A program made the translations under genes and the position numbers. From Closterium sp. Naga37s-1 (Eukaryota > Streptophyta > Zygnematophyceae > Desmidiales > Closteriaceae): 64,000 bases of DNA. The notes under the pieces are model-generated. The model made no database searches, was not told where the DNA came from, and was given only the letters and a program-made list of their open reading frames with translations. The stretch covers positions 8,078,001-8,142,000 of the forward strand of contig CANJKZ010000010.1 of NCBI GenBank assembly GCA_947471745.1, in the 5' to 3' direction. The stretch's first letter is position 1; every line of letters begins with the position of its first letter. Positions 1-11,200 of this stretch are shown one piece after another.

Positions 1-833
1 AGGCGTGGCTGCTAGGGCCGGAGTATTTCAAGTATGCGTCCGGTTCCATCTACTCCCTCTCGTACGACGCGGTCAAGATTCTCAGTTTCCTCCCCAAGGG
101 CTGGTGAGTTGCTCTTGTCTTGCAACCAGGTGAGCTGTGCATGGTAGTCCTTGCATGCCGACGGATATATTGAAATCACTTTTGAGAATTCTCAAAAGTT
201 ATTCCTTGCATGCCGACGGACGGTCGCATCTATCTCCTCTCGCACGACGTGGTTAAACTCCTCAACTTCCCTCCCCCTAATAAAACTAGTGAGATTTCTC
301 TCGATTGCTGAGATTTCTCTAGATTTCTGAGTCATGCATTGCCAATGTTTTCAACTCCATTCCCAAGGGTGGGTGAGGTGAGCCGTGCATGCCTTGTCAC
401 GAGGAGTGCCGTGCTTATCTTGCAACGAAGTGGGATGTGACTGGTCGGCAGTCAATACACTCAACAGGAATGCATTAAACCCTAACAGATACCATACGAT
501 TCAGTACAACCTCTGTACTAAGCCCAACTCTTGCTCTCCGATCTCTGTTTCTGTTACTGTACCAACTCTTATCCTCGCAGGCTGAGGATGTTTGTGAACG
601 AGGATGCGAGTGTGGGAGCATGGATGCTCGCCTTTAACGTGTCGCATCAGAAAGCGCCATCTCTCTGCCAGACAGTATGCACTCCCACTGCTGTGGCTAT
701 CTGGGATTTCAGGTGTTCTGGCGTCTGCAACCCTGATGTGCGAATGAAGGAGCTACATGAAAACCCTGCTTGCGCGGGGAAGCTTCCAATGCAAAGCCCG
801 AGTACATCACGGTCACCCGTTTCGGTTGGGTAA
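1..833 (+). CDS. GT31 gene A, 3' end only: HPGT-like hydroxyproline O-galactosyltransferase
   Basis: This is the last part of a GT31 galactosyltransferase gene whose 5' exons lie outside the window. Exon 5 ends at 103 (donor GTGAGT at 104) and the last exon is 581-833 (acceptor CTCGCAG). Both correspond to exons 5 and 6 of genes B, C and D, with the split codon in the same place. The last exon encodes [18 protein letters not shown], which contains the conserved glutamate-aspartate pair of GT31, followed by the C-terminal cysteine pattern LC...C.P.AVAIWD...C.GVC.P and NPAC. The C-terminal tail is about 20 residues longer than in B and D. The family initiates O-galactosylation of hydroxyproline in the Golgi; that function is inferred from similarity. 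The stop codon is 831-833. Confidence 0.85.
149..222. repeat. AATT-core palindrome between 17-bp direct repeats in gene A intron
   Basis: Positions 180-197 are a perfect 18-bp palindrome, TTTTGAGAATTCTCAAAA. The arm GAAATCAC on its left matches the extended arms of the copies at 5600 and 19987, but the right arm is degenerate. The block is bracketed by two direct copies of CCTTGCATGCCGACGGA, which suggests a local duplication or insertion event. It lies in the intron between the last two exons of gene A. Confidence 0.75.
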
Positions 834-1871
834 TTGTTCGCAAGATTGCGAGATCATCTTGCAAGAACGAACCCTGGTTTGGCTTGTCTGCTGGGTGCGT
901 ACGGTAACAATTGGATGATCATCCACCAGATACACTGTTCATTGTTCCCATATGTAACCTTAAAACCCAAATATGTATATAATTTTCCAGTTAAAGACTC
1001 TACCCCCCCCAGTGAAGATCCCTGGGTAGCTTGTGTGGGGTTAGGTATCCTATATCGGCAGGTTTTCTTCGTAGGTAACCATTGTAAAGAGGAGAAACAT
1101 TATAAGCCCAATAGTCTTACCAACTATACTCCTATCATATACCTAAGCTCATTACACCAATCATATCAAAAGACATGTACCCTGCGATCCTATATCGCGT
1201 AAACAAAAATCAGGTTCGGGCTGGAACCAATCTTCTTGATGGCGGCCGGCACAGGTGAAGACGTGGTGGAATGCGTTTTGAGCTTACTCATATAACACCA
1301 GGCGTGGTGGGATGCGGTGGCACCAATCACTGCCAACATCGAGTGCAGCTTTCATTCCTGACGATGTGCGCCGGATTCAGCTCTCGTAAAGTTGACGCAT
1401 TCACACGTACGACAGATACGACACTGTAGAACTCAGGGAATTAGTAGTCGGGTATCAAGACTTCCCGTCAGCTACCCGTGGGCAAAGACAAGGAACCCCA
1501 TGCAGGTGGTGTTCGCCTGGCGCGTGCACCGCATTCCCGCGATTGGTGTTCTAGTCTGCCCATGGTCAGTTGACCGCAAGACATCGATCGACGCTGCTGC
1601 GTAGGGACCGACATTGTCCAACACGGGCACATCGTCGATGGGGTGTGGGAGTGGAAGACGGTCACCGCCTGGCAGCAATATGAGCAAAGGCAAACCCATG
1701 GCAGTGCTCGCTCAGCGGGAACAGAACAGAGCGTCTTGTTTCCCCAAAACGATAACCTCAGCCTGAAATTACTTCGCCATGGTAGCCCTCGATTTGCTCC
1801 CAGAAAAAGTCGGTCCCGATATTCCGTGAAAGAACAGTAAAACCGGCGCCGTTCCTTGGGTTTACCAGCTC
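834..1871. other. Intergenic region between GT31 genes A and B
   Basis: No gene is supported here. Several short open frames exist but none has recognisable similarity, exon borders or repeat-protein character. The last 60 bases resemble the 5' flank of gene C just ahead of the start codon, so the 3' part probably holds the promoter and 5' UTR of gene B. I cannot point to a specific promoter element. Confidence 0.5.
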
Positions 1872-4800
1872 ATGAGCTTCAAGGGTCCCAAGTCCGTCAC
1901 CGCGCCGCCGCGCGTGCTGACGTCATCATGGCGCGGCGTGTCCTGGTCCCTCTTCCTACTCCTAGCCGTCGCGCTCTTCGCCCTTGCAGATGTCCTCGTT
2001 ATAAGATACAGTTGCTCGTTCGCCGGATTCGGCGCGTCCCCGTCATGGAAGAGCCTCTTGAATAGTAGTAAATCCGACTCGGAGTTAAAGCCGGCGCCGC
2101 CGCTGGTTGAAGCAAGTTTTGAGACGTCTCAAAAGCCGGCGCCGCCGCCGGTTGAAGCAAGTTATGAGACGTCTCAAAAGCCGCCGGCGCCGGATGAAGC
2201 AACCGATGAGATCGGACCGTTGGCCGGCGCGGACCCGCAAGGGATGGACGAGGCGGCGGACGTGCGAGAAATGAGCGAGGTGGCGGACGTGCGAGAAATG
2301 AGCGAGGCGGCGAACGTGCGAGAAATGGGCGAGGCGGCGGACGTGCGAGAAATGGGCGAGGCGGCGGACGTGCGAGAAATGGGCGAGGCGAACCTCGGGA
2401 TCATCGAAGAGGCGGACCCGGGGGAGATCGACGAGGTGGACCCGCGAGGGATTTCTGAGTCGACTCAAAAGCCGGACCGGGGGGAGATCATCGAAGAGGT
2501 GGACCCGCGAGCGATAGACGAGGCGGACATGCGAGGGATGGACGAGAGGGGTGCAGATCGGTTGCGATACCCGGGCAGGAAGCGCGTGAAGGGGTTCGTC
2601 GGGGTTCACACCGGTTTCAAAAACGGCAGGAGGCGCGCGTTGCTTCGCGAGACGTGGTTCCCCGCCACGCCCGAGGAGCACGCGCGGTAGGCCGTTCATA
2701 GGGGCATGGCATTGGGGCACGCGGGGTATGCCCGTGGGGCCATGGCGTGGGTGCGCTGGGATGCGATGGGATGCGCTGGGATGGGATGGGATGGGATGGG
2801 ATGGGATGGGATGGGATGGGATGGGATGGGATGGGATGGGATGGGATGGGATGGGATGGGATGGGATGGGATGGGGTGGGGTGGGATGCGATGGGATGGG
2901 ATGGGATGGGAGGGGAGGGGAGGGGAGGGGAGGGGAGGGGAGGGGAGGGGAGGGGAGGGGAGGGGAGGGGAGGGGAGGGGAGGGGAGGGGAGGGGAGGGG
3001 GATGGGATGTGATGGGATGGGATGGGATGTGATGTGCACGCTCTCTTCACCTTCCCCCCCCTCGAGCGCAGTTCTGGGTGTGGAAGCACATCGCACGATT
3101 TTCAATTGCAGAAAACAATGAAAAATCGAGTCTAAGTGTGATATGAGCTGTGCCCTCCCTGCACCCCTTTCCCCCTCCACGTCCTCCCTCCGCCATTTGC
3201 TTATTCCCATGACCGAAGCAACATTGGGCTTGGTGTTCTGGTTGTTATGATGTGTGGACTCTCTGCAACCCATTCCCCCTCCACCTCCCCCTCCACCGCC
3301 CCCTCTCCCTCCATGCATTAATCTCCAGCGCGGAAGCAACACTTGGCCTGGTGTTTCGCTTCATAGTCGGGCATGGAGACGCGGAGGAGTGTGATATGAG
3401 CCGTGCCCTCCCTGCTCCCCTTTCCCCCTCCACGTCCTCCGCCATTCGCTTATTCCCCAGCGCGGAAGCAACATTGGGCCTGGTGTTTCGGTTCATAGTC
3501 GGGCATGGGAGGAGCGTGGAGGACGAGGAGATGCTGCAGGCGGAGAACAGCACTCACGGGGACTTCCTTCGCATCGACGTGCAAGAGTCGTACCTCAATC
3601 TCAACCGCAAGACGTAAGCGGCTCGCGCGATCGCGAAATGGATGGCGATGTTATGCTTCTTCTTCGCGATGTGAGAGGGTCGTTGAGTGATGGCGATGAG
3701 AGGGGCTCGCATGATGGCGATGAGAGGGGCTCGCATGATGGCGATGAGAGGGGCTTGCATGATGGCGATGAGAGGGGCTCGCATGATGGCGATGTGAGGG
3801 GCTCGCATGATGGCGCCGTGAGGGGCTCCTTTTGCTGACAGCATGAGGTGATGCGGTGTTGTTATGCTTCTTCCTCACGTGAAGCTGCCAATGCATGTAC
3901 CTTCCTTTCACCTTCCTTGTACCTTTCAGACTGTTAATCTCTCCTGACTCATTACTTCACCTGCTCCCGTGATTTCCTATCTCCCATCCCCCAGTCTCGT
4001 GTACTTCACTACACTCTTCAAGTTCTCCTCGCTCCTGTCCCCTCCTGCCCTCCTCTCCCCCATCCCCCATCCCCCAGTCTCGTGTACTTCACGACTCTCT
4101 TCAAGCTCTATGAAGTTGAGTTCTACGTCAAGGCAGACGACGACATCTACCTCATACCAGGTGCGCCCATCTTACACCTCCCAGGGCCCTGTATGGCCGG
4201 GTTTTATGACGTCTCAAAACTCAAGCGCTCTGAAACATGATTCTATGTAGTGTCAGCCAGATGGGGACATCCATTTGAGCCCACCCACGTAGCGCTTGGG
4301 TATGTGAGTGAAGGCATTCTGTGCTGCGGAGTATCTATTATTACGTGTAAGTTTTCTTATCATTTTTATATTTCTGAAGAAGGTGTGATGAGGATCCCAT
4401 GTTGCTTGCGACATTGAAAGTCCTTTCTCTCACGACTGCCACTCCCTCCCTGCCTGCCTGCTGCCTGTTTCTGTTCAACCCTGCAGACCGCCTCTCCTCT
4501 CTGCAGACCGCCTCTCCTCTCTGCAGACCGCCTCTCCTCTCTGCAGACCGCCTCTCCTCTCTGCAGACCGCCTCTCCTCTCTCACGGGTGCCACTCCCTC
4601 CCTCCCTGCCTGCTGCCTGTTTCTGTTCAACCCTGCAGACCGCCTCTCCTCTCTGATCGCCAGGCCAAGGAACTCATCTCGAACCTACATTGGATGCATG
4701 AAGAGGGGAACTGTGGGCACTAACCCTGATATGAAGTGGTGAGTTGCCATATTACACCTAGTTTGCTCTCTCTGGGACTGCTTTAGGCATTTTTCTCAAT

Positions 4801-6582
4801 CCAAGCAGCATACACTATACTCAGTTTCTGAACCAGTCAGGCCGTCGTAATGTTCCGAATGTGTTGTGCTTGTCTTGTCACGCATATTACACCTAGTTGC
4901 TCTCTCTCCCGCACTCCTTTGGGCATTTTTCTCAATCCAGGCAGCATACACTATACTCAGTTTCTGAACCAGTCAGGCCGTCGTAATGATCCGAATGTGT
5001 TGTGCTTGTCTTGTTACGCATTCGGAGCCAGAGGAACGGTCCTGCTGTTCCCTTGAGCTGTCTTGTGAACAATGCGACAACCTATCCCTATCCTGCTAAC
5101 TGCTCTTCTCCTACTCAATCCTCACATCTCAATGTTTCTGTTTTCTCGTGTTCTGTTCTTTGCAGGTATGAGCGCAAGTCGTGGCTTCTGGGCCTGGGGT
5201 CGCACTATTTCATGCATGAGTTCTTTTGAGACGTCTCAAAAGTCATGTTCCTGTGTTTGTTCTCTTGTGTTCTGTTCCGCACAGGTATGAGCGCAAGTCG
5301 TGGCTGCTGGGGTCGCACTACTTCATGCATGCCTTCGGAGCCATCTACGCCCTCTCCTACGACGTGGTCAACATTCTCAACGCCATCCCCAACGACGGGT
5401 GAGTCGTGCTTGTCTTGCATTGGTCGTGCAACGGGGGGGCAGTGCATGGTATCTGCTGCATGCGTTCGGAGCCATCTACCTGCTCTCCTACGATCTCGTC
5501 AACATTCTCAATGCCATCCCCGACGACGGGTGAGTGGGAAATGCATGCTTATATCTACCGAGTCAAGCATGCATTTTCAGCCTTCTATATTGAAATCACT
5601 TTTGAGAATTCTCAAAAGTGATTTCGAAATGCATGCTTATATCTACCGAGTCAAGCATGCATTTTCAGCCTTCTATATTGAAATCACTTTTGAGAATTCT
5701 CGAAAGTGATTTCGAAATGCATGCTTATATCTACCGAGCCAAGCATGCATGTCCAGCCTTCTCAACTTCGTTCCCAAGAGTTGGTGAGTTATGCATGCCT
5801 TGTAACAAGGAGGGCTTTGCTTATCGTGTGATGAGGTGGGATGTGTGTGGTTGACTGCCAATGCACCCTACTTGCTCCCGTACGACATGATCAATGTTCT
5901 CACCGCAATCCCCGAGGACGGGTGAAACATGCATGCTGTTATTTCCTGTGATTAACACCCTTAATTTTGTTCCCAAGGGTGGCTGAGCCATGCCTGCCTT
6001 ATAACCAGGAGGGCCGTGCTTATCTTGCAATGGGGTGGGATGTGTGTGCTTTGCAGCAAATGCACTCAACAGGTAGGTGCTTAGCTGCGAAGGTACTTCT
6101 TTGCAGCACGTGGAAGGAATGCTGCCAAGGGATGCTGCCAAGGGATGCTGCCAAGGAATGCTGATTTGCGTCTCACTAAAAAATACACATGTAGAGAGGG
6201 TGTTTTCGCGACGTCTCAAAAACACCCTCTCTACTCCTTTGCAGCACGTGGAAGGAATGCTGCCAAGGAATTCTGAATCGCGTCTCTCTCAGAAATACTC
6301 TTCAGTACGTGCTCTGCAAGAAAGTGCTGTTCTCCCATCTCTTGGTCTCCTTACTCTCCTGATTGCAGGCTGAGCATGTTCACAAACGAGGATGTGTCAG
6401 TGGGAGCGTGGATGCTTGCCTTCGACGTGCAACATGAGAAGTCATATGCTCTCTGTCAGAAGAACTGCACGCCCTCTGCTGTGGCTCTCTGGGAGCCAAT
6501 CTGTGCCGGCCTCTGCCGGCCGTATGTGCAGATGAAGGAGCTTCATCGAAACCCCGCGTGCTCTGGGACACACACATTTTAA
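1872..6582 (+). CDS. GT31 gene B, complete: HPGT-like hydroxyproline O-galactosyltransferase, six exons
   Basis: Exons 1872-2686, 3461-3613, 4078-4160, 4639-4738, 5285-5398 and 6369-6582 join without a frame break into 492 codons. The start is the ATG giving MSFKGPKS, aligned with the starts of C and D. Residues about 20-46 form a signal-anchor helix (WSLFLLLAVALFALADVLVI), as in type II Golgi enzymes. A long acidic stem follows, then [17 protein letters not shown] and RETWFP of the galactosyltransferase fold, FRFIVGHGRS, the metal-binding [10 protein letters not shown] (DxD), [33 protein letters not shown] and the Cys-rich C terminus. [15 protein letters not shown]-like and NEDVTVGAW motifs match land-plant HPGT1-3 best, as far as memory allows. 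That family adds the first galactose to hydroxyproline of arabinogalactan proteins. The stem carries three palindrome insertions. Confidence 0.9.
2117..2179 (+). repeat. Two ACGT-core palindromes inside coding exon 1 of gene B
   Basis: TTTTGAGACGTCTCAAAA at 2117-2134 reads in frame as FETSQK. A second copy with one substitution at about 2162-2179 reads YETSQK. Each sits in a duplicated KPAPPPVEAS context of the stem region. A third palindrome with a TCGA core lies near 2453-2470 and reads SESTQK. The palindromes have therefore been accommodated as peptide insertions in the non-catalytic stem. Confidence 0.8.
2256..2390 (+). repeat. 27-bp coding repeat (five units) in the stem of gene B
   Basis: Five tandem units encode variants of ADVREMSEV / ADVREMGEA between the membrane anchor and the catalytic domain. 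Gene C has a different Glu-rich repeat (.MEEAE) at this position and gene D has almost none. The stem is thus the hypervariable part of the family. Confidence 0.85.
2755..3035. repeat. GGGAT / GGGGA pentamer repeats in intron 1 of gene B
   Basis: The run begins as (GGGAT)n and changes to (GGGGA)n around 2910, then back to GGGAT. It starts about 70 bases after the exon 1 donor. All long open frames here are low-complexity shadows. Confidence 0.9.
3208..3420 (+). repeat. Partial copies of GT31 exon 2 in intron 1 of gene B
   Basis: Truncated copies of the 5' half of exon 2 (GGAAGCAACATTGGGC...GTGTTTCGGTTCATAGTCGGGCAT region) lie at about 3208-3245 and 3331-3375, ahead of the real exon at 3461. 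Their flanks, containing CCCTCCCTGC and CCTTTCCCCCTCCACG, are repeated too. The duplicated unit therefore spans intron end plus exon start. The copies lack the downstream half of the exon. Confidence 0.8.
3660..3835. repeat. 24-bp minisatellite in intron 2 of gene B
   Basis: About six or seven units of GATGGCGATGAGAGGGGCTC plus GCAT. The array starts roughly 50 bases after the exon 2 donor and has no coding significance. Confidence 0.85.
4481..4580 (+). repeat. 20-bp repeat that copies the exon 4 splice acceptor (five units)
   Basis: Five units of CTGCAGACCGCCTCTCCTCT precede the real exon 4 acceptor at 4638/4639. Each unit contains the acceptor CTGCAG followed by the first exon bases ACCGCCTCTC. 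A larger duplication (about 4428-4500 against 4590-4655) includes the poly-pyrimidine stretch. Only the last copy continues into full exon 4. Confidence 0.85.
5167..5930 (+). repeat. Decayed extra copies of GT31 exon 5 around the real exon of gene B
   Basis: A truncated copy at 5167-5220 encodes YERKSWLLGL and stops where an ACGT-core palindrome (5224-5241) is inserted. After the real exon (5285-5398) come partial copies at about 5456-5529 (AFGAIYLLSYDLVNILNAIP, donor intact), about 5750-5786, and about 5862-5922. The copies keep the donor side best and are progressively degenerate. Confidence 0.8.
5539..5743. repeat. 88-bp tandem repeat made of two nested inverted repeats
   Basis: Unit starts at 5539, 5627 and 5715. 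Each unit carries AAATGCATGCTT ... AAGCATGCATTT as one inverted repeat. A second is a perfect extended palindrome around TTTTGAGAATTCTCAAAA (5600-5617; one mismatch in the next unit at about 5688-5705). The extended arms are GAAATCAC and GTGATTTC. Confidence 0.85.
6191..6234. repeat. 44-bp near-perfect palindrome with ACGT core
   Basis: The arms GTAGAGAGGGTG and CACCCTCTCTAC flank the TTTT...ACGT...AAAA core. 20 of the 22 base pairs of the predicted hairpin match. The outer arms are unlike those at other loci. It lies in intron 5 of gene B. Confidence 0.85.
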
Positions 6583-8209
6583 CCCTTGTGTGATTGATTC
6601 AAGAGATGCACACAGAAAGCAAGTGTGTATGTCATTTATCTCCTGCTGCTGTTGCTGTGCTGTGATCGATTGAATCGTGTATATCCAGGGTTACCACACG
6701 AGCTGGGGGTTTCTCCATAAATGTTTATGCCGTCCGTTGTGGCTGTGCGGGGGATGCCCGACCGCCCGGTGCTGTCTGCATGCCTTGCTGGGAGAAGGAA
6801 ACAGAAAAAAATATGTGAATTGTTTACATGATGTAGCATGCCTTGTTTGTAAGGATATACGCCCCATTCCAACCCAATATAAGCTCCGAAGCTTAAAGAG
6901 GAGCTAATGCGGGACTGTCGTGTTCGCATCGCACGGTCGAGGAGCTTCGTCCCGTGTACGAAACTTGCGTTGTTTGATCCATCGCACGTGCGTTGTTTTA
7001 CGACGTGTTGCGACCCAAAGAGATTGGGTTGGGTCGGCTCGACCTGGTCGGCTAAACCCAACCCGACCAGATCTTCGGAAACGCGACTCGGGAAATTACG
7101 GACTTTCCCGTCGATTTCCGTGCATCCTCGAGGGACCAGGAAAGCAGTTGCCGGGCGGGGGGATGGTGAGCTGGAAAATTCGCATCGATATTACAGGGTA
7201 TCATTCTGTGCGGCGAATTTGAGGCGGCATTTGCACGAGAACTCTGAAGTTCGCAGACTATGGTAACGTTTCCAGCTCGATTGGGTTGGGTCTGGTTGGC
7301 CTGGTTGAGCCGACCTGGTCGACCCAGGTAGGCAGACCCAACCGGGTCTGGTTGGCTCGACCTGGTCGGCTAGACCCGCGATGCAGCCTTCCTAGAATTG
7401 ATGGGTCGGGGGGTGGTCGACCCAATCCGTGTGGGTCGCAACACGTCGCTATCCCCCTTCCCTTTCCCCATTCTCCCCCCCACTCCCCCCACTCCCCCCA
7501 CTCCCCCCTCCTCCCCCTCCACCCTCCTCTCTTTCTCGCTAACAGCCGTCGTATGCTTTCGTCAACCTATTGTCCTTGGTTCAGCCAATTCCAGAAAACC
7601 AACTGGCGAGACCGCAAATCTCGCCAACTTCTCTCGCACAACGTGGCTTCCGCCCGTTTTCCGCCTCTCAAGTTTTGCTAGAGAAGACGAGAGAAGACCA
7701 AGCTCGCCGTGTGGCATGACTGCGCAGCGCAATCCGCATACACAAGCCCAGAACACATTGCGGTGTTGTTGACCACAATCACTGTTGGAAAACCTTCCAA
7801 ATTCCCTAATCGCTTGACCATATCCACTTTCGACAAGCTCGATTCTTTCTCCCTCGCAATCCCCAATGCACAGGGGGGACTAACGACGTTGGCCGGCAAG
7901 TGCTCATCGTCGATGGAGTCTTGGGAGTTGGTGGCCGCAGTGACTGACGAGGAGGGTCCGTCTCGTCAGCCGCTGCTCCAGATATATGGCTGCTCAGGTC
8001 CAAATCTTTTGTTTCTATTTTTCCCAAATGATAGCCTCAACCCCTGAGCTCGCCAGACAAGCCATCCATTTGCTCTCAGAATGTCTGTCCCGGTGAAAGC
8101 CTCAATAAGGCCGTTCGCTGACGGCGGTTATCTACTGATGGTATTCGAGGCGCCTCATAAAATATTCGCGAATGACTCAATAAAGAACTTTCATTGGTTC
8201 TACCCGCTG
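6583..8209. other. Intergenic region between genes B and C
   Basis: No coding gene is supported. It contains the inverted-repeat block 7001-7448, a C-rich simple repeat at about 7455-7540, and near 8100-8209 the presumed 5' UTR of gene C. That UTR carries a GCGC-core palindrome remnant at about 8147-8160. An upstream in-frame ATG at 8081 would extend gene C by 43 codons, but this part has no counterpart in B or D. Confidence 0.5.
7001..7448. repeat. Block bounded by about 31-36-bp terminal inverted repeats
   Basis: 7001-7036 (CGACGTGTTGCGACCC... GGGTCG) is the imperfect reverse complement of 7418-7448 (CGACCC...GGGTCGCAACACGTCG). Inside, direct and inverted copies of GGCTCGACCTGGTCGGCTA recur at about 7035 and 7350. 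It resembles a decayed MITE or foldback element, but I see no clear target-site duplication. Confidence 0.5.
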
Positions 8210-11200
8210 ATGACCCTCAAAGATCAACCGTCCGTCGAGTCGCCGCGAGTGCCGCTCGCGTCGTCGTCGCGCGTGTCCTGGTCCCTCTTCCTACTCCTAG
8301 TAACCATCCCGCTCTTGTTCCTGTTACATATCCTCGTGCTCAGATACAGTTGCATCGCTCCCGCATGGACGGCGGCGATCGAATCCGACTCGCAGGACGA
8401 GTTAAAGCCCGTTGGCGGAGTTGCGGCGATGATTGACGTGATCGGACCGCTGTCGGACCTCCGAGGGAGCATGGGCGACTCGGAGACGGACCTGGGGGTG
8501 ATGGAAGAAGCGGACGCGCCGCGGAAGATGGAAGAAGCGGAACCGGCGCCGCGATGGATGGAAGAAGCGGAACTGTCGCGACGGAAGGAAGAAGCGGAAC
8601 CGCCGCGAGGGATGGTTGACGCGGAGAGGAGTGCAGATCGGTTGCGGTACCCGGGCAGGAAGCGCGTGGTGGGGCTCGTCGGGGTGTTCACCGATTTCTC
8701 CAGCCGCGAGAGGCGCTCGCTGCTTCGCGACACGTGGTTCCCCGCCACGCCCGAGGAGCACGCGCGGTAGGCCATTCATGGGGACATGGGCATTCCATGG
8801 GGGCATGGGGTAGAGGTGTGATGGCGTGGGGGCAATGTGAGGCGTATCGTTGAGTGGAAGCGGCGACGAGGCTGGTGTTTCGGGTCATCATCGGGCACGG
8901 CAGGAGCGCGGCGACGAGGCGATGATAGGCGATACGATGCGATGGGATTGTGCCCTCTCTGCACCTTCCCCCTGTCCCTCCCCCTGTCCTTCCCCCTGTC
9001 CTTTCCCCTGTCCTTCCCCCTGTCCCTCCCCCTGTCCTTCCCCCTGTCCTTTCCCCTGTCCTTCCCCCTGTCCTTCCCCCTGCCCTTCTCCCTGTTCTTC
9101 CCCCTGCCCTTCCCCCTGCCCTTCCCCCTGCCCTTCCCCCTGCTCTTCCCCCTGTCCTTCCCCCTGTCCTTCCCCCTCCCCTTAGAACGTACATCTCAGG
9201 GTGGAAACAATAACACGCCTGGTTCCGCCGGTCTATCACCTGGCACAGGAGGAGCGCACAGGAGGAGCGCACAGGAGGAGCGCACAGGAGGAGCACACAG
9301 GAGGAGCGCACAGGAGGAGCGCACAGGAGGAGCGTTGGTTACGTGGCGTTGCCGGAGGGGCTTTACGTTGTGCGGCTCGTGCAGGACGGCGCGCTCGACT
9401 ACGGCACCGCGTTCTTCGCCACGCTCGGCGCCGTGCAGGACGGGTGGAGCTACTTCGCCACCGCCGTCTGCGCGCAGCGATTCGTCGCCGCTCCGCCGCC
9501 CCCCAGCCCGCCGCCTCCTCCCCCCAGCCCTCCCCCCAAGCCCCCGAGCCCTCCGCCAAAGCCCCCTAGCCCCCCGCCCAGACCCCCCCCTCCCCCGAAG
9601 CCTCCGAGCCCTCCGCCAAAGCCCCCTAGCCCCCCGCCCAAAGAAATAAGCTCTCTCTGCCCCCCTCTCCCCTCCTCTTCCCCCTCCACCCTTCCCCCCA
9701 CCTTGGCGTGTCTCCCAGCCAGCCCAGGGTGAACGAGGAGGAAAGAAGCGTGCTCTCTCTGCCGACCTCTCCTCTCCGCTTCACCCCCCACCCTCCCCCC
9801 CACCTTGGCGTGTCTCCCAGCCAGCCCAGGGTGGAAGCAGCGACAAGGTGGCTGGTGGTGTTTGGGTTCGGCCACGGCAGGAGCTAGGTGAACGAGGAGG
9901 AAAGAAGCGTGCTCTCTCTGCCCCCCTTTCCATCCCCCGCCCTCCCCCCCCACCTTGGCGTGAATCCCAGCCCAGGGTGAACGAGGAGGAAAGAGGCGTG
10001 CTCTCTCTGCCCCCCTTTCCTTTCCACCCCCCTTCCACCTTGCCGTGTCTCCCAGGGTGGAAGCAGCGACATGGCTTGCGATTTGGTTCATCATTTGGCA
10101 CGGCAGGATCCCGATGTGATGTGATGCAGTGATGTGATGTGATGTGATGTGATGTGATGTGATGTGATGTGATGTGATGTGATGTGATGTGATGTGATGT
10201 GATGTGCTGTGCTGTGATGTGATGTGATGTGATGTGATGTGATGTGATGTGATGTGATGTGATGTGATGTGATGTGATGTGATGTGATGTGATGCAGTGA
10301 TGTGATGTGATGCAGTGATGTGCTGTGATGTGATGTGATGTGATGTGATGTGATGTGATGTGATGTGATGTGATGTGATGTGATGTGCTTTGGATGCGGT
10401 ATGTGTTCCGGTTGACATGGCTTGTGCCCTCTCTGCGCCTTTTCCCCCCCCTTCCCCGCCCTCCTCGTCCTACTATTCACATGTTCCCCAGACTGGAAAC
10501 AGAAACGGGGCTGGTGTTTCGGTTCATCATCGGAAATGGGTGGAGCGCGGAGGACGAGGTGCTGTGAAGCGATGCGCCCTCTCTGCACCTTTTCCCCCCC
10601 TCCCCGTCCTCCCCCTTTCACTCGCATTCCAGAGTGGAAGCAGAGGCCGGGCGGGTGTTTCGGTTCATCATCGGGAATGAGTGTAGCGCAGAGGACGAGG
10701 AGATGATGTAGGTGTCCTGCCCTCCCCATCCTCCCCCCATCCTCTCCCCTTCCTCCCCACTACACGCATTTCAGCTTGGAAGCAGAGGCGGGGCTGGTGT
10801 TTCGGTTCATTATCGGGCACGGCACGAGTGCGGAGGAGGAGGAGCAGCTGCAGGTGGAGAACAGCACTCACGGGGACTTGCTTCGCATCGATGTGGACGA
10901 GGCAGACTTCAATGTCAACCGCAAGGCGTGAGTTGCTCGCCTTTTATGATAGATGGCGTGAAATGTGTGGAGCGCGGAGGACGAGGAGCAGCTGCAGGTG
11001 GAGAACAGCACTCACGGGGACTTCGCTTCGCATCCACGTGGACGAGGCCAGCTTCAATGCCAACTCCAAGGCATGAGTTGCTCCCCCCCCTTTGATGACA
11101 GTGTTCAACCACTCATGGGGACTTGCTTCGCATCCACGTGGACAAGGCCAGCTTCAACCACTAGGCGTGAGATGCTGTCCTGCGTGAAATGCTCGCTGTT

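Larger units (their letters stand above)
8854..10706 (+). repeat. Array of truncated GT31 exon 2 copies in intron 1 of gene C
   Basis: At least five partial copies of the exon 2 start (GTGGAAGCAG...GGGCTGGTGTTTCGGTTCATCATCGGG) occur at about 8855-8920, 9829-9886, 10050-10108, 10488-10560 and 10631-10706. A poorer one lies near 9200-9245. All break off before the second half of the exon. The real exon is 10775-10927. The copies are separated by independent simple repeats. Confidence 0.82.

Noticed and set aside
2085-3342. Minus-strand frames rich in SHPIP, HHIPS or arginine through gene B exon 1 and intron 1
   Set aside because: Antisense shadows of the coding stem repeats and of the GGGAT/GGGGA tract.
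8081-8209. Upstream in-frame ATG extending gene C by 43 codons
   Set aside because: The extra part has no counterpart in genes B and D, and a palindrome relic lies in it. The start at 8210 aligns with the paralogues.
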